A DNA stretch of 64,000 bases, taken from an uncultured Caulobacter sp. (GTDB lineage: Bacteria; Pseudomonadota; Alphaproteobacteria; Caulobacterales; Caulobacteraceae). The stretch is from the NCBI GenBank assembly GCA_913776195.1, contig CAJYMH010000025.1, positions 35,232 to 99,231 on the forward strand, in the 5' to 3' direction. Below are positions 1 to 8,947 of this stretch, one piece after another (within the stretch, counting starts at the first letter, position 1; the number at the start of each line of letters is the position of its first letter). The notes below the pieces were generated by a model, which saw only the letters and a list, made by a program, of their open reading frames with translations, ran no database searches and was not told where the DNA came from. The position numbers were made by a program, and so were the translations under genes.

Positions 1-166
1 GCCGAAGCCGGGCTCCTATGTGGGCCGTGGCGCGTCAGAGCCGCACGATGCGATCAAGACCTTGACCGACCCGAAGTTGTACGACGGCTCGGCGGCCAAG
101 AAGATCAAGATCCCGAACCTGCCCGAGAAGCCGAAGAAGGCGCCGAAGGCGAAGACCGAAGCCTGA
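1..166 (+). CDS. nuoE: NADH-quinone oxidoreductase subunit E, C-terminal end (partial)
   Basis: This is the last 54 codons of a reading frame cut by the window start, ending in TGA at 164-166. The residues GRGASEP followed by KTLTDPKLYDGS resemble the alphaproteobacterial NuoE C-terminus that follows the 2Fe-2S thioredoxin-like domain. The tail is Lys/Pro/Ala-rich (KPKKAPKAK). NuoE is a peripheral subunit of the NADH-oxidising arm of complex I. The cluster-binding cysteines lie outside the window, so the call rests on the tail and on its position upstream of nuoF. The stop overlaps the next start by one base, which indicates translational coupling. Confidence 0.8.
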   Translation, partial: PKPGSYVGRGASEPHDAIKTLTDPKLYDGSAAKKIKIPNLPEKPKKAPKAKTEA

Positions 167-387
167 TGAACCCAGCCGCCCAGAAAAAGCGTCTGATCCT
201 GATGGTCGCCATCAACCTGGCCTGCTTCATTGCGGCCGGGGCGGCGATCGTGGGTCACGTTTCGATGGGCGTGGGCTGGCTTCTGCCGGTGTTCGTGGTC
301 TGTATCCTGGGCGGCGTCGCGGCGCAGGTCTGGTTCCTGGTGGGCTGGGCGAAATCCAGCCGTCCGCCGGCGGGAGGCGCGCAATGA
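166..387 (+). CDS. Small two-TM membrane protein inside the nuo operon
   Basis: This 73-residue protein has two hydrophobic segments, at about residues 10-31 and 36-60. It has a basic N-terminus (KKR) and a short Pro/Gly-rich tail. I recognise no named family. Its ATG overlaps the nuoE stop, and its own stop overlaps the next start (ATGA), so it should be co-translated with complex I subunits. Its position suggests an accessory or assembly role in complex I, which is inference only. Confidence 0.75.
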   Translation: MNPAAQKKRLILMVAINLACFIAAGAAIVGHVSMGVGWLLPVFVVCILGGVAAQVWFLVGWAKSSRPPAGGAQ

Positions 388-647
388 GCGACGCCGACCT
401 GGTGCAGCGCCAGACCGACTACGTGCAGACCCTGCGCACCCTGGGCAAGCGCGAGCGCACTCTGGGCCTGGTGGCCAGCCTGATCGGCGTCCTGATGCTG
501 ATGTGGGCGACTTATCGAGGGGAGGGAGCTCGCTCCCTTCTTGGGTTCTCCGGCGTGGGCGTGGTCGCCCTGGGCTGGGTCCTGTTTGTTTCCGTCGTGG
601 TTCGTCGGGCGCGCTTCGTCCGTTCGAACCCCTTTCCGCAAAGCTGA
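384..647 (+). CDS. Small two-TM membrane protein inside the nuo operon
   Basis: This 87-residue protein has a soluble, charged N-terminus (about residues 1-26, with QTLRTLGKRERT) and two membrane segments at about 27-43 and 52-72, ending in a basic tail. No family is recognised. It overlaps the preceding gene by 4 bases and ends 3 bases before nuoF, so it belongs to the nuo transcript. With its neighbour it forms a pair of small membrane proteins between nuoE and nuoF. They could be clade-specific complex I accessory proteins or passengers. Confidence 0.75.
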   Translation: MSDADLVQRQTDYVQTLRTLGKRERTLGLVASLIGVLMLMWATYRGEGARSLLGFSGVGVVALGWVLFVSVVVRRARFVRSNPFPQS

Positions 648-650
648 GAC

Positions 651-1970
651 ATGGTCGGCATCCTCGAAGACAAGGACCGCATCTTCACCAACCTCTACGG
701 CCTGCATGACTGGGGCCTCGAGGGCGCGAAGACGCGCGGCTGCTGGAACGGCGTCAAGGACATCCTGGACGCCGGCCGAGACTGGATCATCGACAACATG
801 AAGGCTTCGGGCCTGCGCGGCCGCGGCGGCGCCGGTTTCTCGACCGGCCTGAAGTGGTCCTTCATGCCGAAGGAGCTGAAGGAAGGGCGTCCGCACTACC
901 TGGTGGTCAATGCGGACGAGTCCGAGCCGGGCACCTGCAAGGACCGGGAGATCATGCGGCATGATCCGCATCTCCTGATCGAAGGCTGCCTGATCGCCAG
1001 CTTCGCGATGCAGGCCCACGCCTGCTACATCTACATCCGCGGCGAGTACGTGTTCGAGCGGGAGCGCCTGGAGGCGGCGATCAAGCAGGCCTATGAGGCC
1101 AAGCTGGTCGGCAAGAACAACGTCCATGGCTGGGACTTCGACATCTACGTCCACCATGGCGCTGGCGCGTACATCTGCGGCGAAGAGACCGCTCTGCTGG
1201 AGAGCCTGGAAGGCAAGAAGGGCCAGCCGCGCCTGAAGCCGCCGTTCCCGGCCGGCGCGGGCCTGTACGGCATGCCCACGACCGTAAACAACGTCGAGAG
1301 CATCGCGGTGGCCGGCACGATCCTGCGTCGCGGCGCCGGCTGGTTCTCCAGCTTCGGCCGGCCGAACAACGCGGGCACCAAGCTGTTCTGCGTGTCGGGT
1401 CACGTGAACCTGCCCTGCAACGTCGAAGAAGCGATGAGCATCCCTTTCCGTCAGCTGATGGAAGATCATTGCGGCGGCATCCGCGGCGGTTGGGGCAACC
1501 TTAAGGCCGTCATTCCGGGCGGGTCGTCCGTGCCGATGATCCCGGCCGAGCAGTGCGAAGACCTGCCCATGGACTTCGACGCCCTGCGCGAGCTGCGCTC
1601 GGGCCTCGGCACCGCGGCCGTCATCGTCATGGACAAGTCCACCGACCTGGTCCGCGCCATCGCGCGCCTGAGCTACTTCTACAAGCACGAGAGCTGCGGC
1701 CAGTGCACGCCGTGCCGCGAAGGCACCGGCTGGATGTGGCGGGTCATGGAGCGCATGGCCACGGGTGAAGCCGACATGAAGGAGATCGATACGCTCCTCG
1801 ACGTCACCACCCAGGTCGAAGGCCACACCATCTGCGCCCTGGGCGACGCCGCCGCGTGGCCGATCCAGGGCCTGTTCCGTCACTTCCGTCACGAAGTGGA
1901 GGAACGCATCACCTCTTATCGCGCCGGCCGCCCGCACGTGCAGGGCGCCTCGCTGATCGCGGCGGAGTAA
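651..1970 (+). CDS. nuoF: NADH-quinone oxidoreductase subunit F (NADH/FMN-binding)
   Basis: This 439-residue protein is the usual length for NuoF, the subunit that oxidises NADH and passes electrons through FMN to cluster N3. The glycine-rich GRGGAGF motif at residues 57-63 is the nucleotide/FMN site. The four 4Fe-4S cysteines are visible as C349, C352 and C355 (CGQCTPC) with C395 downstream (CALGDA). It lies between the two small membrane-protein genes and nuoG, 4 bases before the nuoG start, in a typical complex I operon. No anomaly is seen. Confidence 0.98.
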   Translation: MVGILEDKDRIFTNLYGLHDWGLEGAKTRGCWNGVKDILDAGRDWIIDNMKASGLRGRGGAGFSTGLKWSFMPKELKEGRPHYLVVNADESEPGTCKDREIMRHDPHLLIEGCLIASFAMQAHACYIYIRGEYVFERERLEAAIKQAYEAKLVGKNNVHGWDFDIYVHHGAGAYICGEETALLESLEGKKGQPRLKPPFPAGAGLYGMPTTVNNVESIAVAGTILRRGAGWFSSFGRPNNAGTKLFCVSGHVNLPCNVEEAMSIPFRQLMEDHCGGIRGGWGNLKAVIPGGSSVPMIPAEQCEDLPMDFDALRELRSGLGTAAVIVMDKSTDLVRAIARLSYFYKHESCGQCTPCREGTGWMWRVMERMATGEADMKEIDTLLDVTTQVEGHTICALGDAAAWPIQGLFRHFRHEVEERITSYRAGRPHVQGASLIAAE

Positions 1971-1974
1971 CGGT

Positions 1975-4035
1975 ATGCCTATCGCTAAGGTCAACGGCGC
2001 CGAGGTCGAGTTCGAACCCGGCATGACGGTTCTGCAGGTGGCGGAGCTGGCGGGGGAGGAAATCCCGCGTTTCTGCTACCATGAGCGCCTGTCCATCGCC
2101 GGCAACTGCCGCATGTGCCTGGTCGAGGTGAAACCTGGGCCGCCGAAGCCGCAGGCTTCTTGCGCGCTGCCGGCCGCCGAGGGCCAGGAGATCTTCACCA
2201 AGACGCCGATGGTGAAGAAGGCTCGCGAAGGGGTGATGGAGTTCCTGCTCATCAACCACCCGCTGGATTGCCCGATCTGCGACCAGGGCGGCGAGTGCGA
2301 CCTGCAGGACCAGGCCATGGGCTATGGCCGCGACGACAGCCGCTATGAAGAGAACAAGCGGGCCGTCGAAGAGAAGTACATGGGTCCCCTGATCAAGACG
2401 ATCATGACCCGTTGCATCCAGTGCACCCGCTGCGTGCGCTTCGTGACCGAGGTCGCCGGCTCGCCGGAGATCGGCCTGATCTCGCGCGGTGAAGACGTTG
2501 AAATCACGACCTATCTGAACTCGGCGGTGACGTCGGAGCTCAGCGCCAACGTCATCGACCTGTGCCCGGTCGGCGCGCTCACTTCCAAGCCGTACGCCTT
2601 CGAGGCGCGGCCGTGGGAGCTGAAGAAGACCGAGAGCATCGACGTCATGGACGCCCTCGGCTCGTCGATCCGCGTCGACAGCCGCGGCACCGCCGTGCTG
2701 CGCGTGCTGCCGCGCACCAATGACGACGTCAACGAAGAGTGGATCAGCGACAAGACGCGCTACGCCTGTGACGGCCTGCTGCGTCAGCGACTGGACCGCC
2801 CTTACGTCCGCACCAACGGCAAGCTGGCTCCGGCCACCTGGGCCGAAGCCTTCGCCGCCGTCGCCGCCAAGCTGCAAGCGACTGCGCCGGAACGCGTCGG
2901 CGTCATCGCTGGCGACCTGCAGGACGCCGAGTCCATGAAGGCGACGCTGGACCTGTTCCGCGCTCTGGGCGTGAAGAACACCGACTGCCGTCAGGACGGC
3001 ACGGCTCTGGGCCAAGGCCCCCGCGAGAGCTGGCTGTTCAATTCCACTCTGGCCGGGATCGAGGACGCCGATGTCGTCCTGATCGTCGGCGCTAATCCGC
3101 GCATCGAAGCGCCGGTGCTGAACCAGCGCCTGCGCAAGCGCTGGATCGCCGGCAAGGTCCGCGTGGGCGTGATCGGCGAGCAGGGCGATTTGACCTACGC
3201 CTACGACTACCTCGGCGCCGGGACCAAGACCCTGGCGGGCCTGGCTAAGTCGAAGTCGGACTTCGTCACCGCCCTGAAGAACGCCGAACGTCCCGCGATC
3301 ATCGTGGGGCAGGGCGCGCTGACCGGCGGCCACGGCGCTTCGGCGCTAAAAGCCCTGGCCGGCGTCGCCAAGACCTTCAAGGTCGTGCGCGACGGCTGGA
3401 ACGGCTGGAACGTGCTGCACACCGCCGCCGCCCGCGTGGGCGGTCTGGACATGGGCTTCATCCCGGCCGAGGGCGGTCTGTCCACGGGCGAGATGCTGAA
3501 GCCGGGCGCGCTGGACGTGCTGTTCCTGCTAGGCGCCGACGAGTGCGAGACCTCGGCCACCGGCGCGTTCAAGATCTATCTCGGCACGCACGGCGACGCC
3601 GGCGCCCATGGCGCTGACGTCATCTTGCCGGGCGCCGCCTACACCGAGAAGGATGGTCTCTACGTCAACACCGAGGGCCGCGTCCAAATGGGCCGCCGTG
3701 CGGTGTTTCCGAAAGGCGACGCCCGCGAAGACTGGTCGATCCTGCGCGCCCTGTCGGAGCGCGTGGGCCAGAAGCTGCCGTATGACAGCCTGGACCAGCT
3801 GCGCGCCAAGCTGTTCGCCGATCACCCGACCTTCGGCCAGATCGACTACGCGCCGGGCTCTGTCGCCACGACCTTCGACCTGTCGGGCCTCGGCTCGGAC
3901 GGTGACGCCGGCGACGTGGCCCTGAAGACCACGATGTCGACCTTCCACCTGACCAACCCCATCGCGCGCGCCAGCGTGACCATGGCCGAGTGTGCGGCCC
4001 TGGCCTCTAGCGCCGCCAAGATCGCCGCGGAGTAA
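1975..4035 (+). CDS. nuoG: NADH-quinone oxidoreductase subunit G
   Basis: This 686-residue protein is the alphaproteobacterial form of the large iron-sulfur subunit of the complex I peripheral arm. The N-terminal 2Fe-2S domain has C34, C45, C48 and C63. The His-Cys motif for cluster N5 is H95, C99, C102 and C108. Cluster N4 is bound by C147, C150, C153 and C197. The rest is a molybdopterin-oxidoreductase-like fold that carries no cofactor in this family. I see no additional N7-type cysteine set. The ATG is 4 bases after nuoF and nuoH follows 3 bases after its stop. Confidence 0.98.
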   Translation: MPIAKVNGAEVEFEPGMTVLQVAELAGEEIPRFCYHERLSIAGNCRMCLVEVKPGPPKPQASCALPAAEGQEIFTKTPMVKKAREGVMEFLLINHPLDCPICDQGGECDLQDQAMGYGRDDSRYEENKRAVEEKYMGPLIKTIMTRCIQCTRCVRFVTEVAGSPEIGLISRGEDVEITTYLNSAVTSELSANVIDLCPVGALTSKPYAFEARPWELKKTESIDVMDALGSSIRVDSRGTAVLRVLPRTNDDVNEEWISDKTRYACDGLLRQRLDRPYVRTNGKLAPATWAEAFAAVAAKLQATAPERVGVIAGDLQDAESMKATLDLFRALGVKNTDCRQDGTALGQGPRESWLFNSTLAGIEDADVVLIVGANPRIEAPVLNQRLRKRWIAGKVRVGVIGEQGDLTYAYDYLGAGTKTLAGLAKSKSDFVTALKNAERPAIIVGQGALTGGHGASALKALAGVAKTFKVVRDGWNGWNVLHTAAARVGGLDMGFIPAEGGLSTGEMLKPGALDVLFLLGADECETSATGAFKIYLGTHGDAGAHGADVILPGAAYTEKDGLYVNTEGRVQMGRRAVFPKGDAREDWSILRALSERVGQKLPYDSLDQLRAKLFADHPTFGQIDYAPGSVATTFDLSGLGSDGDAGDVALKTTMSTFHLTNPIARASVTMAECAALASSAAKIAAE

Positions 4036-4038
4036 GAC

Positions 4039-5103
4039 GTGACGAACTTCTGGACCACTCCCGGCGGTTGGGCGCTCATCACCCTCGGTCAGATCCTGGC
4101 CGTGACGGTGTGGCTGCTGCTTTCCATCGCCTTCCTGCTGCTGGCCGACCGCAAGATCTGGGCCGGCGTGCAGATGCGCAAAGGCCCGAACGTGGTGGGC
4201 CCCTTCGGCCTGCTGCAGTCGTTCGCCGACCTGTTGAAGTTCGTGCTGAAGGAAGTCGTCATTCCCGGCGGCGCCGATAAGGTCGTTTTCCTGCTGGCCC
4301 CGGTGATCACTGTGGTGCTGGCCCTGATCGGCTGGGCGGTCATTCCGCTGGCGCCGGGCTGGGTCATCGCCGACCTCAACGTCGGCATCCTGTATCTGCT
4401 GGCGATGAGCTCGCTGGGCGTCTACGGCATCATCATGGGCGGGTGGGCTTCAAACTCGAAGTATCCGTTCCTGGGCTCGCTGCGTTCGGCGGCCCAGATG
4501 GTGTCCTATGAAGTCTCCATCGGCTTCATCATCATCACCGTGCTGCTGTTCGCCGGCACCATGAATCTGCAGAAGATCGTCGAGTCCCAGGCCGGCTGGT
4601 TCTGGAACTGGTACGTCTTCGGCGGCGGCCTGAAGAACCTGCCGATGATCGTCGTCATGTTCCCGATGATGATCATGTTCTTCATCTCGGCCCTGGCCGA
4701 GACGAACCGCCCGCCGTTCGACCTTCCGGAAGCGGAATCCGAACTCGTGGCCGGCTATCAGGTCGAGTACAGCTCCACGCCGTACCTTCTGTTCATGCTG
4801 GGCGAGTACGCCAACATCGTCCTGATGTGCGCCATGATCAGCATCCTGTTCTTCGGGGGCTGGCAGGCGCCGTTCCCGACGACGTTCATGGAGGGCTGGG
4901 CGCCCACCCTGGTCAGCTTCATCGGCTTCGCCTTCTTCTTCCTGAAGACCTGCTTCTGGTTCTTCATGTTCGGGATGGTGAAGGCGATCGTCCCCCGCTA
5001 CCGCTACGACCAGCTGATGCGTCTGGGCTGGAAGGTGTTCCTGCCGACCTCGCTGGCCGCCGTGATCGCGGTCGCCGCCTGGCGCGTGTTCGGTCCTCAG
5101 TAA
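4039..5103 (+). CDS. nuoH: NADH-quinone oxidoreductase subunit H
   Basis: This 354-residue, strongly hydrophobic protein starts at GTG. NuoH lines the quinone chamber at the junction of the peripheral and membrane arms and couples quinone reduction to proton pumping. The most conserved loop, [20 protein letters not shown], is intact at about residues 217-236. About eight membrane helices are visible. Its stop overlaps the ATG of the following small lipoprotein-like gene by one base. Confidence 0.97.
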   Translation: MTNFWTTPGGWALITLGQILAVTVWLLLSIAFLLLADRKIWAGVQMRKGPNVVGPFGLLQSFADLLKFVLKEVVIPGGADKVVFLLAPVITVVLALIGWAVIPLAPGWVIADLNVGILYLLAMSSLGVYGIIMGGWASNSKYPFLGSLRSAAQMVSYEVSIGFIIITVLLFAGTMNLQKIVESQAGWFWNWYVFGGGLKNLPMIVVMFPMMIMFFISALAETNRPPFDLPEAESELVAGYQVEYSSTPYLLFMLGEYANIVLMCAMISILFFGGWQAPFPTTFMEGWAPTLVSFIGFAFFFLKTCFWFFMFGMVKAIVPRYRYDQLMRLGWKVFLPTSLAAVIAVAAWRVFGPQ

Positions 5104-5330
5104 TGAGAGCCGCGCTCGTCCTTCCCCTGGCCCTGGTCTGCGTCGCCTGCGCGACGAACCAGGCGCCGGCTTCCTCCTACGGCCTCGGCCGGGGTGCGGT
5201 CAGCTATGACCGTCTGAAGGAGGAGGGGGCCAAGTGCGCCGCCGCCGGCGGGGTGCTGAAGCCGAAGGACGAGGGCGGAAGCCCGAACATGCTTTCGAAC
5301 TACTATTGCGACATTCAGAAGCGTAAGTGA
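5103..5330 (+). CDS. Small putative lipoprotein between nuoH and nuoI
   Basis: This 75-residue protein starts at an ATG overlapping the nuoH TAA. It has a signal sequence ([16 protein letters not shown]) with a possible but atypical lipobox, because the -3 position is Cys. The mature part contains two further cysteines in the pattern EGAKC...NYYC, about 30 residues apart, which suggests a small disulfide-bonded periplasmic domain. I recall similar short exported proteins in Caulobacter relatives, but no function is known to me. The one-base overlap and an 8-base gap to nuoI place it on the complex I transcript. Confidence 0.75.
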   Translation: MRAALVLPLALVCVACATNQAPASSYGLGRGAVSYDRLKEEGAKCAAAGGVLKPKDEGGSPNMLSNYYCDIQKRK

Positions 5331-5337
5331 GCCGCCA

Positions 5338-5829
5338 ATGATGCAACGTGTCGGACAAGCCCTGAAGGGCGCCGCGCTCCTCGACTTCTGGGGGGCTTTC
5401 GGCCTCGCCATGCGCTACATGATGGCGCCGAAGAAGACCGTGCTCTATCCGAACGAGCGCAACCCGCAGTCGCCCCGTTTCCGCGGCGAGCACGCCCTGC
5501 GCCGCTATCCGAGCGGTGAAGAGCGCTGCATCGCCTGCAAGCTGTGCGAAGCCATCTGCCCGGCCCAGGCCATCACCATCGAGGCCGAACCGCGCGAGGA
5601 CGGCAGCCGCCGCACGACCCGTTACGACATCGACATGGTGAAGTGCATCTACTGCGGCCTGTGCCAAGAGGCCTGCCCGGTGGACGCCATCGTCGAGGGT
5701 CCGAATATCGAGTTCGCCGTGGAGACCCGCGAAGAGCTCTACTACGACAAGGAAAAGCTGCTCGATAACGGCGACCGTTGGGAGCGGCTGATCGCGAAGA
5801 ATCTGGAACTGGACGCGCCCTACCGATAA
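5338..5829 (+). CDS. nuoI: NADH-quinone oxidoreductase subunit I
   Basis: This 163-residue ferredoxin-like subunit carries clusters N6a and N6b. The two CxxCxxCxxxCP motifs are C64/C67/C70/C74 and C103/C106/C109/C113, each followed by the expected Pro. The amphipathic N-terminus (about residues 1-30) fits membrane-surface anchoring against NuoH. A hairpin with a T-rich 3' side follows in the 80-base gap before nuoJ, the longest gap in this part of the operon. Confidence 0.98.
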   Translation: MMQRVGQALKGAALLDFWGAFGLAMRYMMAPKKTVLYPNERNPQSPRFRGEHALRRYPSGEERCIACKLCEAICPAQAITIEAEPREDGSRRTTRYDIDMVKCIYCGLCQEACPVDAIVEGPNIEFAVETREELYYDKEKLLDNGDRWERLIAKNLELDAPYR

Positions 5830-5848
5830 GAACGGGCGCGATTCCGCT

Positions 5849-5883
5849 GGCCTTTCGGGACCTCCCGCCGGGCCGTTTTGTTT
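5849..5883 (+). terminator. Terminator-like hairpin between nuoI and nuoJ
   Basis: A GGCC...GGCC outer stem encloses a CGGG-ACCT-CCCG inner stem, and TTTTGTTT follows directly. This resembles an intrinsic terminator, but it sits inside the nuo operon, so it would act as an attenuator or a processing/stability element. Both stems are short and the outer stem has an internal loop, so strength is uncertain. Confidence 0.45.
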
Positions 5884-5909
5884 GGAATTAAAGGGGAGCA
5901 CTGGGGCCT

Positions 5910-6542
5910 ATGGCCTTACAGGCGATCGCATTCTACCTGTTGGCGACGGTAACCGTCGGTGCGGCCTTGCTGGTCGTGTCGGCGAAGAATCCCGTCCACT
6001 CCGTGCTGTTCCTGATCACCGCCTTCTTCTCGGCGGCGGGACTGTTCGTTCTTCTGGGAGCCGAGTTCCTGGCGATGCTGCTCATCGTCGTCTACGTCGG
6101 GGCGGTGGCGGTGCTGTTCCTCTTCGTCGTGATGATGCTCGACGTGGACTTTGCGGCCCTTAGACAGGGTTTCGCGCAGTACCTGCCGATCGGCGCCTTG
6201 ATCGCCGGCGTCCTGACGATCGAGATGATCATGGTCGCCGTGTCGGTGGCGACGAAGGGGGCGGCCGCAAAGAACGCCACGCCGCAGACCTTCACCGACG
6301 CGGTCAGCAACACCGAGACGATCGGTCGGGTGCTCTACACCGACTATGTCTACTTCTTCCAAGCCGCCGGTCTCGTACTGCTGGTCGCCATGATCGGGGC
6401 CATCGTCCTGACCCTGCGCCACAAGCCGGGCGTGCGCCGCCAGGACATCGCCGCCCAGGTCGCTCGTAACGAGAAGACTGGCATGCGCATCGTCCAGATC
6501 AAGTCGGGCTCGGCCCTGGACCAAGAAGGGCTTTCCGAATGA
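5910..6542 (+). CDS. nuoJ: NADH-quinone oxidoreductase subunit J
   Basis: This 210-residue membrane subunit has about five TM helices; the third contains the conserved [15 protein letters not shown] segment typical of NuoJ/ND6. The C-terminal 40 residues are hydrophilic and basic. The start is the ATG preceded by a GGGG-containing leader, downstream of the terminator-like hairpin. Its stop overlaps the nuoK ATG (ATGA). Confidence 0.97.
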   Translation: MALQAIAFYLLATVTVGAALLVVSAKNPVHSVLFLITAFFSAAGLFVLLGAEFLAMLLIVVYVGAVAVLFLFVVMMLDVDFAALRQGFAQYLPIGALIAGVLTIEMIMVAVSVATKGAAAKNATPQTFTDAVSNTETIGRVLYTDYVYFFQAAGLVLLVAMIGAIVLTLRHKPGVRRQDIAAQVARNEKTGMRIVQIKSGSALDQEGLSE

Positions 6543-6844
6543 TCGGCCTGCCGCACTACCTGACGGTCGCCGCGATCCTGTTCACGATCGGGGTCTTCGG
6601 GATATTCGTGAACCGCAAGAACATCATCGTCATCCTGATGTCGATCGAGCTGATCCTGCTGGCGGTGAACATCAACCTGGTGGCTTTCTCGGCCTTCTTG
6701 CACGACGTGACGGGGCAGATCTTCGCCATGTTCGTATTGACCGTCGCCGCGGCCGAAGCCGCCGTCGGTCTGGCCATCCTCGTCACCTTCTTCCGTAACC
6801 GCGGCGACATCGCCGTGGACGACGCGTCCATGATGAAGGGCTGA
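6539..6844 (+). CDS. nuoK: NADH-quinone oxidoreductase subunit K
   Basis: This 101-residue protein has three TM helices, as expected for NuoK/ND4L. The membrane-embedded glutamates essential for proton translocation are visible as E37 (MSIELILL) and E73 (AAEAAVGL), matching E36 and E72 of E. coli. It overlaps nuoJ by 4 bases and ends 2 bases before nuoL. Confidence 0.98.
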   Translation: MIGLPHYLTVAAILFTIGVFGIFVNRKNIIVILMSIELILLAVNINLVAFSAFLHDVTGQIFAMFVLTVAAAEAAVGLAILVTFFRNRGDIAVDDASMMKG

Positions 6845-6846
6845 TC

Positions 6847-8934
6847 GTGCAAACGCTCGTCACCGTTCTTGTCTTCGCCCCGCTGGTGGGCGCGCTGATC
6901 GCGGGGCTGTTCGGCCGCCGCATCGGCGACATCGCTTCGCAGACGGTCACCACCGGACTGCTGTTCTTGGCCTGCGGCCTCTCCTGGTACACGTTCAGCC
7001 AATGGACGTGGGGCCACATGGAGGCCTTCACGGTCCAACTGCTGCCGTTCATCAACATCGGCGACTTCCAGTCGGTGTGGTCGATCCGCATTGACGCCCT
7101 GTCGGCGACGATGCTGATCGTGGTGACGACGGTGTCGGCGCTCGTGCACCTCTATTCGTGGGGGTACATGGCCGAGGATGACAGCCGTCCGCGCTTCTTC
7201 GCGTACCTGTCGCTGTTCACCTTCGCCATGCTGTCGCTGGTCACCGCCGCTGACTTCATGCAGCTGTTCTTCGGCTGGGAAGGCGTGGGCCTGGCGTCCT
7301 ATCTGCTGATCGGCTTCTGGTTCAAGAAGCCCAGCGCCAGCGCCGCCGCCATCAAGGCGTTCGTCGTGAACCGGGTAGGGGACTTCGGTTTCGCCCTTGG
7401 CATCATGACCGTCTTCTGGTCGTTCGGCACGATCCAGTTCGCCGAGATTTTCCCGCAGGTCGCCGCCAACGCTGGCCGCACCTGGGCGTTCGCGGGCCAC
7501 ACGTTCCCACTGATGGATATCGCCTGCTTCCTGCTGTTCATCGGCGCCATGGGCAAGTCGGCGCAGTTCTTCCTCCACACCTGGCTGCCGGACGCCATGG
7601 AAGGCCCGACCCCGGTGTCGGCCCTGATCCACGCGGCCACCATGGTGACCGCCGGCGTCTACATGCTGTGCCTACTGTCGCCGATGTTCGAATACGCGCC
7701 GATCGCGAAGAACATCGTCACGGTCATCGGCGCGGTGACGGCCCTGTTCGCCGCCACCGTCGGCCTGACCCAGAACGACATCAAGCGCGTCATCGCCTAT
7801 TCGACCTGCTCGCAACTCGGCTACATGTTCTTCGCCGCGGGCGTCGGCGCCTACGAGGCGGCGATGTTCCACCCGTTCACGCACGCCTTCTTCAAGGCCT
7901 TGCTGTTCCTGGGCGCCGGTTCGGTGATCCACGGCATGCACCACGAACAGGACATGCGTCGCTATGGCAATCTGGCCAAGTTCCTGCCGATCACCTACGC
8001 GGCCATGACGATCGGCACGATCGCCATCACCGGCCTGGGCCTGCCGAACCTGCACCTGGGCTTCGCCGGCTTCTATTCGAAGGACACGATCATCGAGGCG
8101 GCCTTCGCGGCTGGCGCTCATAACCCGATCGCCAACTTCGCCGGCGTCATCGGCCTGATCGTGGCCGGTCTGACCGCCTTCTATTCCTGGCGCTTGGCCT
8201 TCTTCACCTTCAACGGCCACGCCCGTTGGGGACATGACGAGACGCACGCGCACGCGGCGCACGGCCATGACGATCACGCGACTTCAGCTCAGCACGAGAC
8301 GCATGACGAACCGCTGGCCGAAGAAGCTCACCAGCACGACGACCATCATGGCCACGGCCATGACCACAAGCCGCACGAGAGCCCGTGGGTCATGCTGACC
8401 CCGCTGGTGATCCTGTCGATCGGCGCCGTCGCCGCCGGCTTCGTGTTCGTCGACTACTTCGTGGGTCACCACGAGGCGGAATTCTGGCGCGGCGCGATCT
8501 TCAGCGCTCCCGACAACCACGTCCTGCACGACGCCCACAACTCGCCCGCCTGGGTGAAGTGGTCGCCGCTGGTGATGTCGGTCGGGGGCCTGCTGGTGGC
8601 GGCCTACGTTTACCTGCTGAAGGAAGGGCTGGGCGCGCGCCTGGCCGCCCGCGGCGGGCCGCTCTACACCTTCTTCTACAACAAGTGGTTCTTCGACGAG
8701 CTGTACCAGGCGACCTTCGTCCGCGCGGCGAAGTTCCTGGGCGACCTGTTCTGGAAGGGCGGTGACCAGAAGATCATCGACGGGCTGGGCCCGGACGGCG
8801 TGTCCGCCGTCTCCTACGCCGTCGGCCGCCGGACCGGAAAGATCCAGACCGGCTATGTCTACCACTACGCCTTCGTGATGCTGCTCGGGGTGGCGGGTCT
8901 GCTGACCTACGCCCTCTGGGCCTGGGCGCGCTGA
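6847..8934 (+). CDS. nuoL: NADH-quinone oxidoreductase subunit L
   Basis: This 695-residue antiporter-like proton-pumping subunit starts at GTG, 2 bases after nuoK. The proton-channel core is recognisable ([48 protein letters not shown]). It is longer than the ~610-residue E. coli protein. Much of the difference is a histidine-rich hydrophilic loop at about residues 457-512 with 17 His, between the helix ending in [11 protein letters not shown] and the one starting at [11 protein letters not shown]. The C-terminal lateral helix region is present. Confidence 0.97.
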   Translation: MQTLVTVLVFAPLVGALIAGLFGRRIGDIASQTVTTGLLFLACGLSWYTFSQWTWGHMEAFTVQLLPFINIGDFQSVWSIRIDALSATMLIVVTTVSALVHLYSWGYMAEDDSRPRFFAYLSLFTFAMLSLVTAADFMQLFFGWEGVGLASYLLIGFWFKKPSASAAAIKAFVVNRVGDFGFALGIMTVFWSFGTIQFAEIFPQVAANAGRTWAFAGHTFPLMDIACFLLFIGAMGKSAQFFLHTWLPDAMEGPTPVSALIHAATMVTAGVYMLCLLSPMFEYAPIAKNIVTVIGAVTALFAATVGLTQNDIKRVIAYSTCSQLGYMFFAAGVGAYEAAMFHPFTHAFFKALLFLGAGSVIHGMHHEQDMRRYGNLAKFLPITYAAMTIGTIAITGLGLPNLHLGFAGFYSKDTIIEAAFAAGAHNPIANFAGVIGLIVAGLTAFYSWRLAFFTFNGHARWGHDETHAHAAHGHDDHATSAQHETHDEPLAEEAHQHDDHHGHGHDHKPHESPWVMLTPLVILSIGAVAAGFVFVDYFVGHHEAEFWRGAIFSAPDNHVLHDAHNSPAWVKWSPLVMSVGGLLVAAYVYLLKEGLGARLAARGGPLYTFFYNKWFFDELYQATFVRAAKFLGDLFWKGGDQKIIDGLGPDGVSAVSYAVGRRTGKIQTGYVYHYAFVMLLGVAGLLTYALWAWAR

Positions 8935-8947
8935 GCAGGAACCGAAG

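Noticed and set aside
255..2024. Long open frame on the minus strand opposite nuoF
   Set aside because: It is antisense to a clearly coding gene, has low-complexity Ala/Arg/Asp/Leu composition and no recognisable domain. High-GC genomes give many such mirror frames.
5103..5130. Confident lipoprotein call for the nuoH-nuoI mini-gene
   Set aside because: The putative lipobox has Cys at -3 instead of Leu/Val/Ile, so lipidation is possible but cannot be asserted. A plain secreted protein fits as well.
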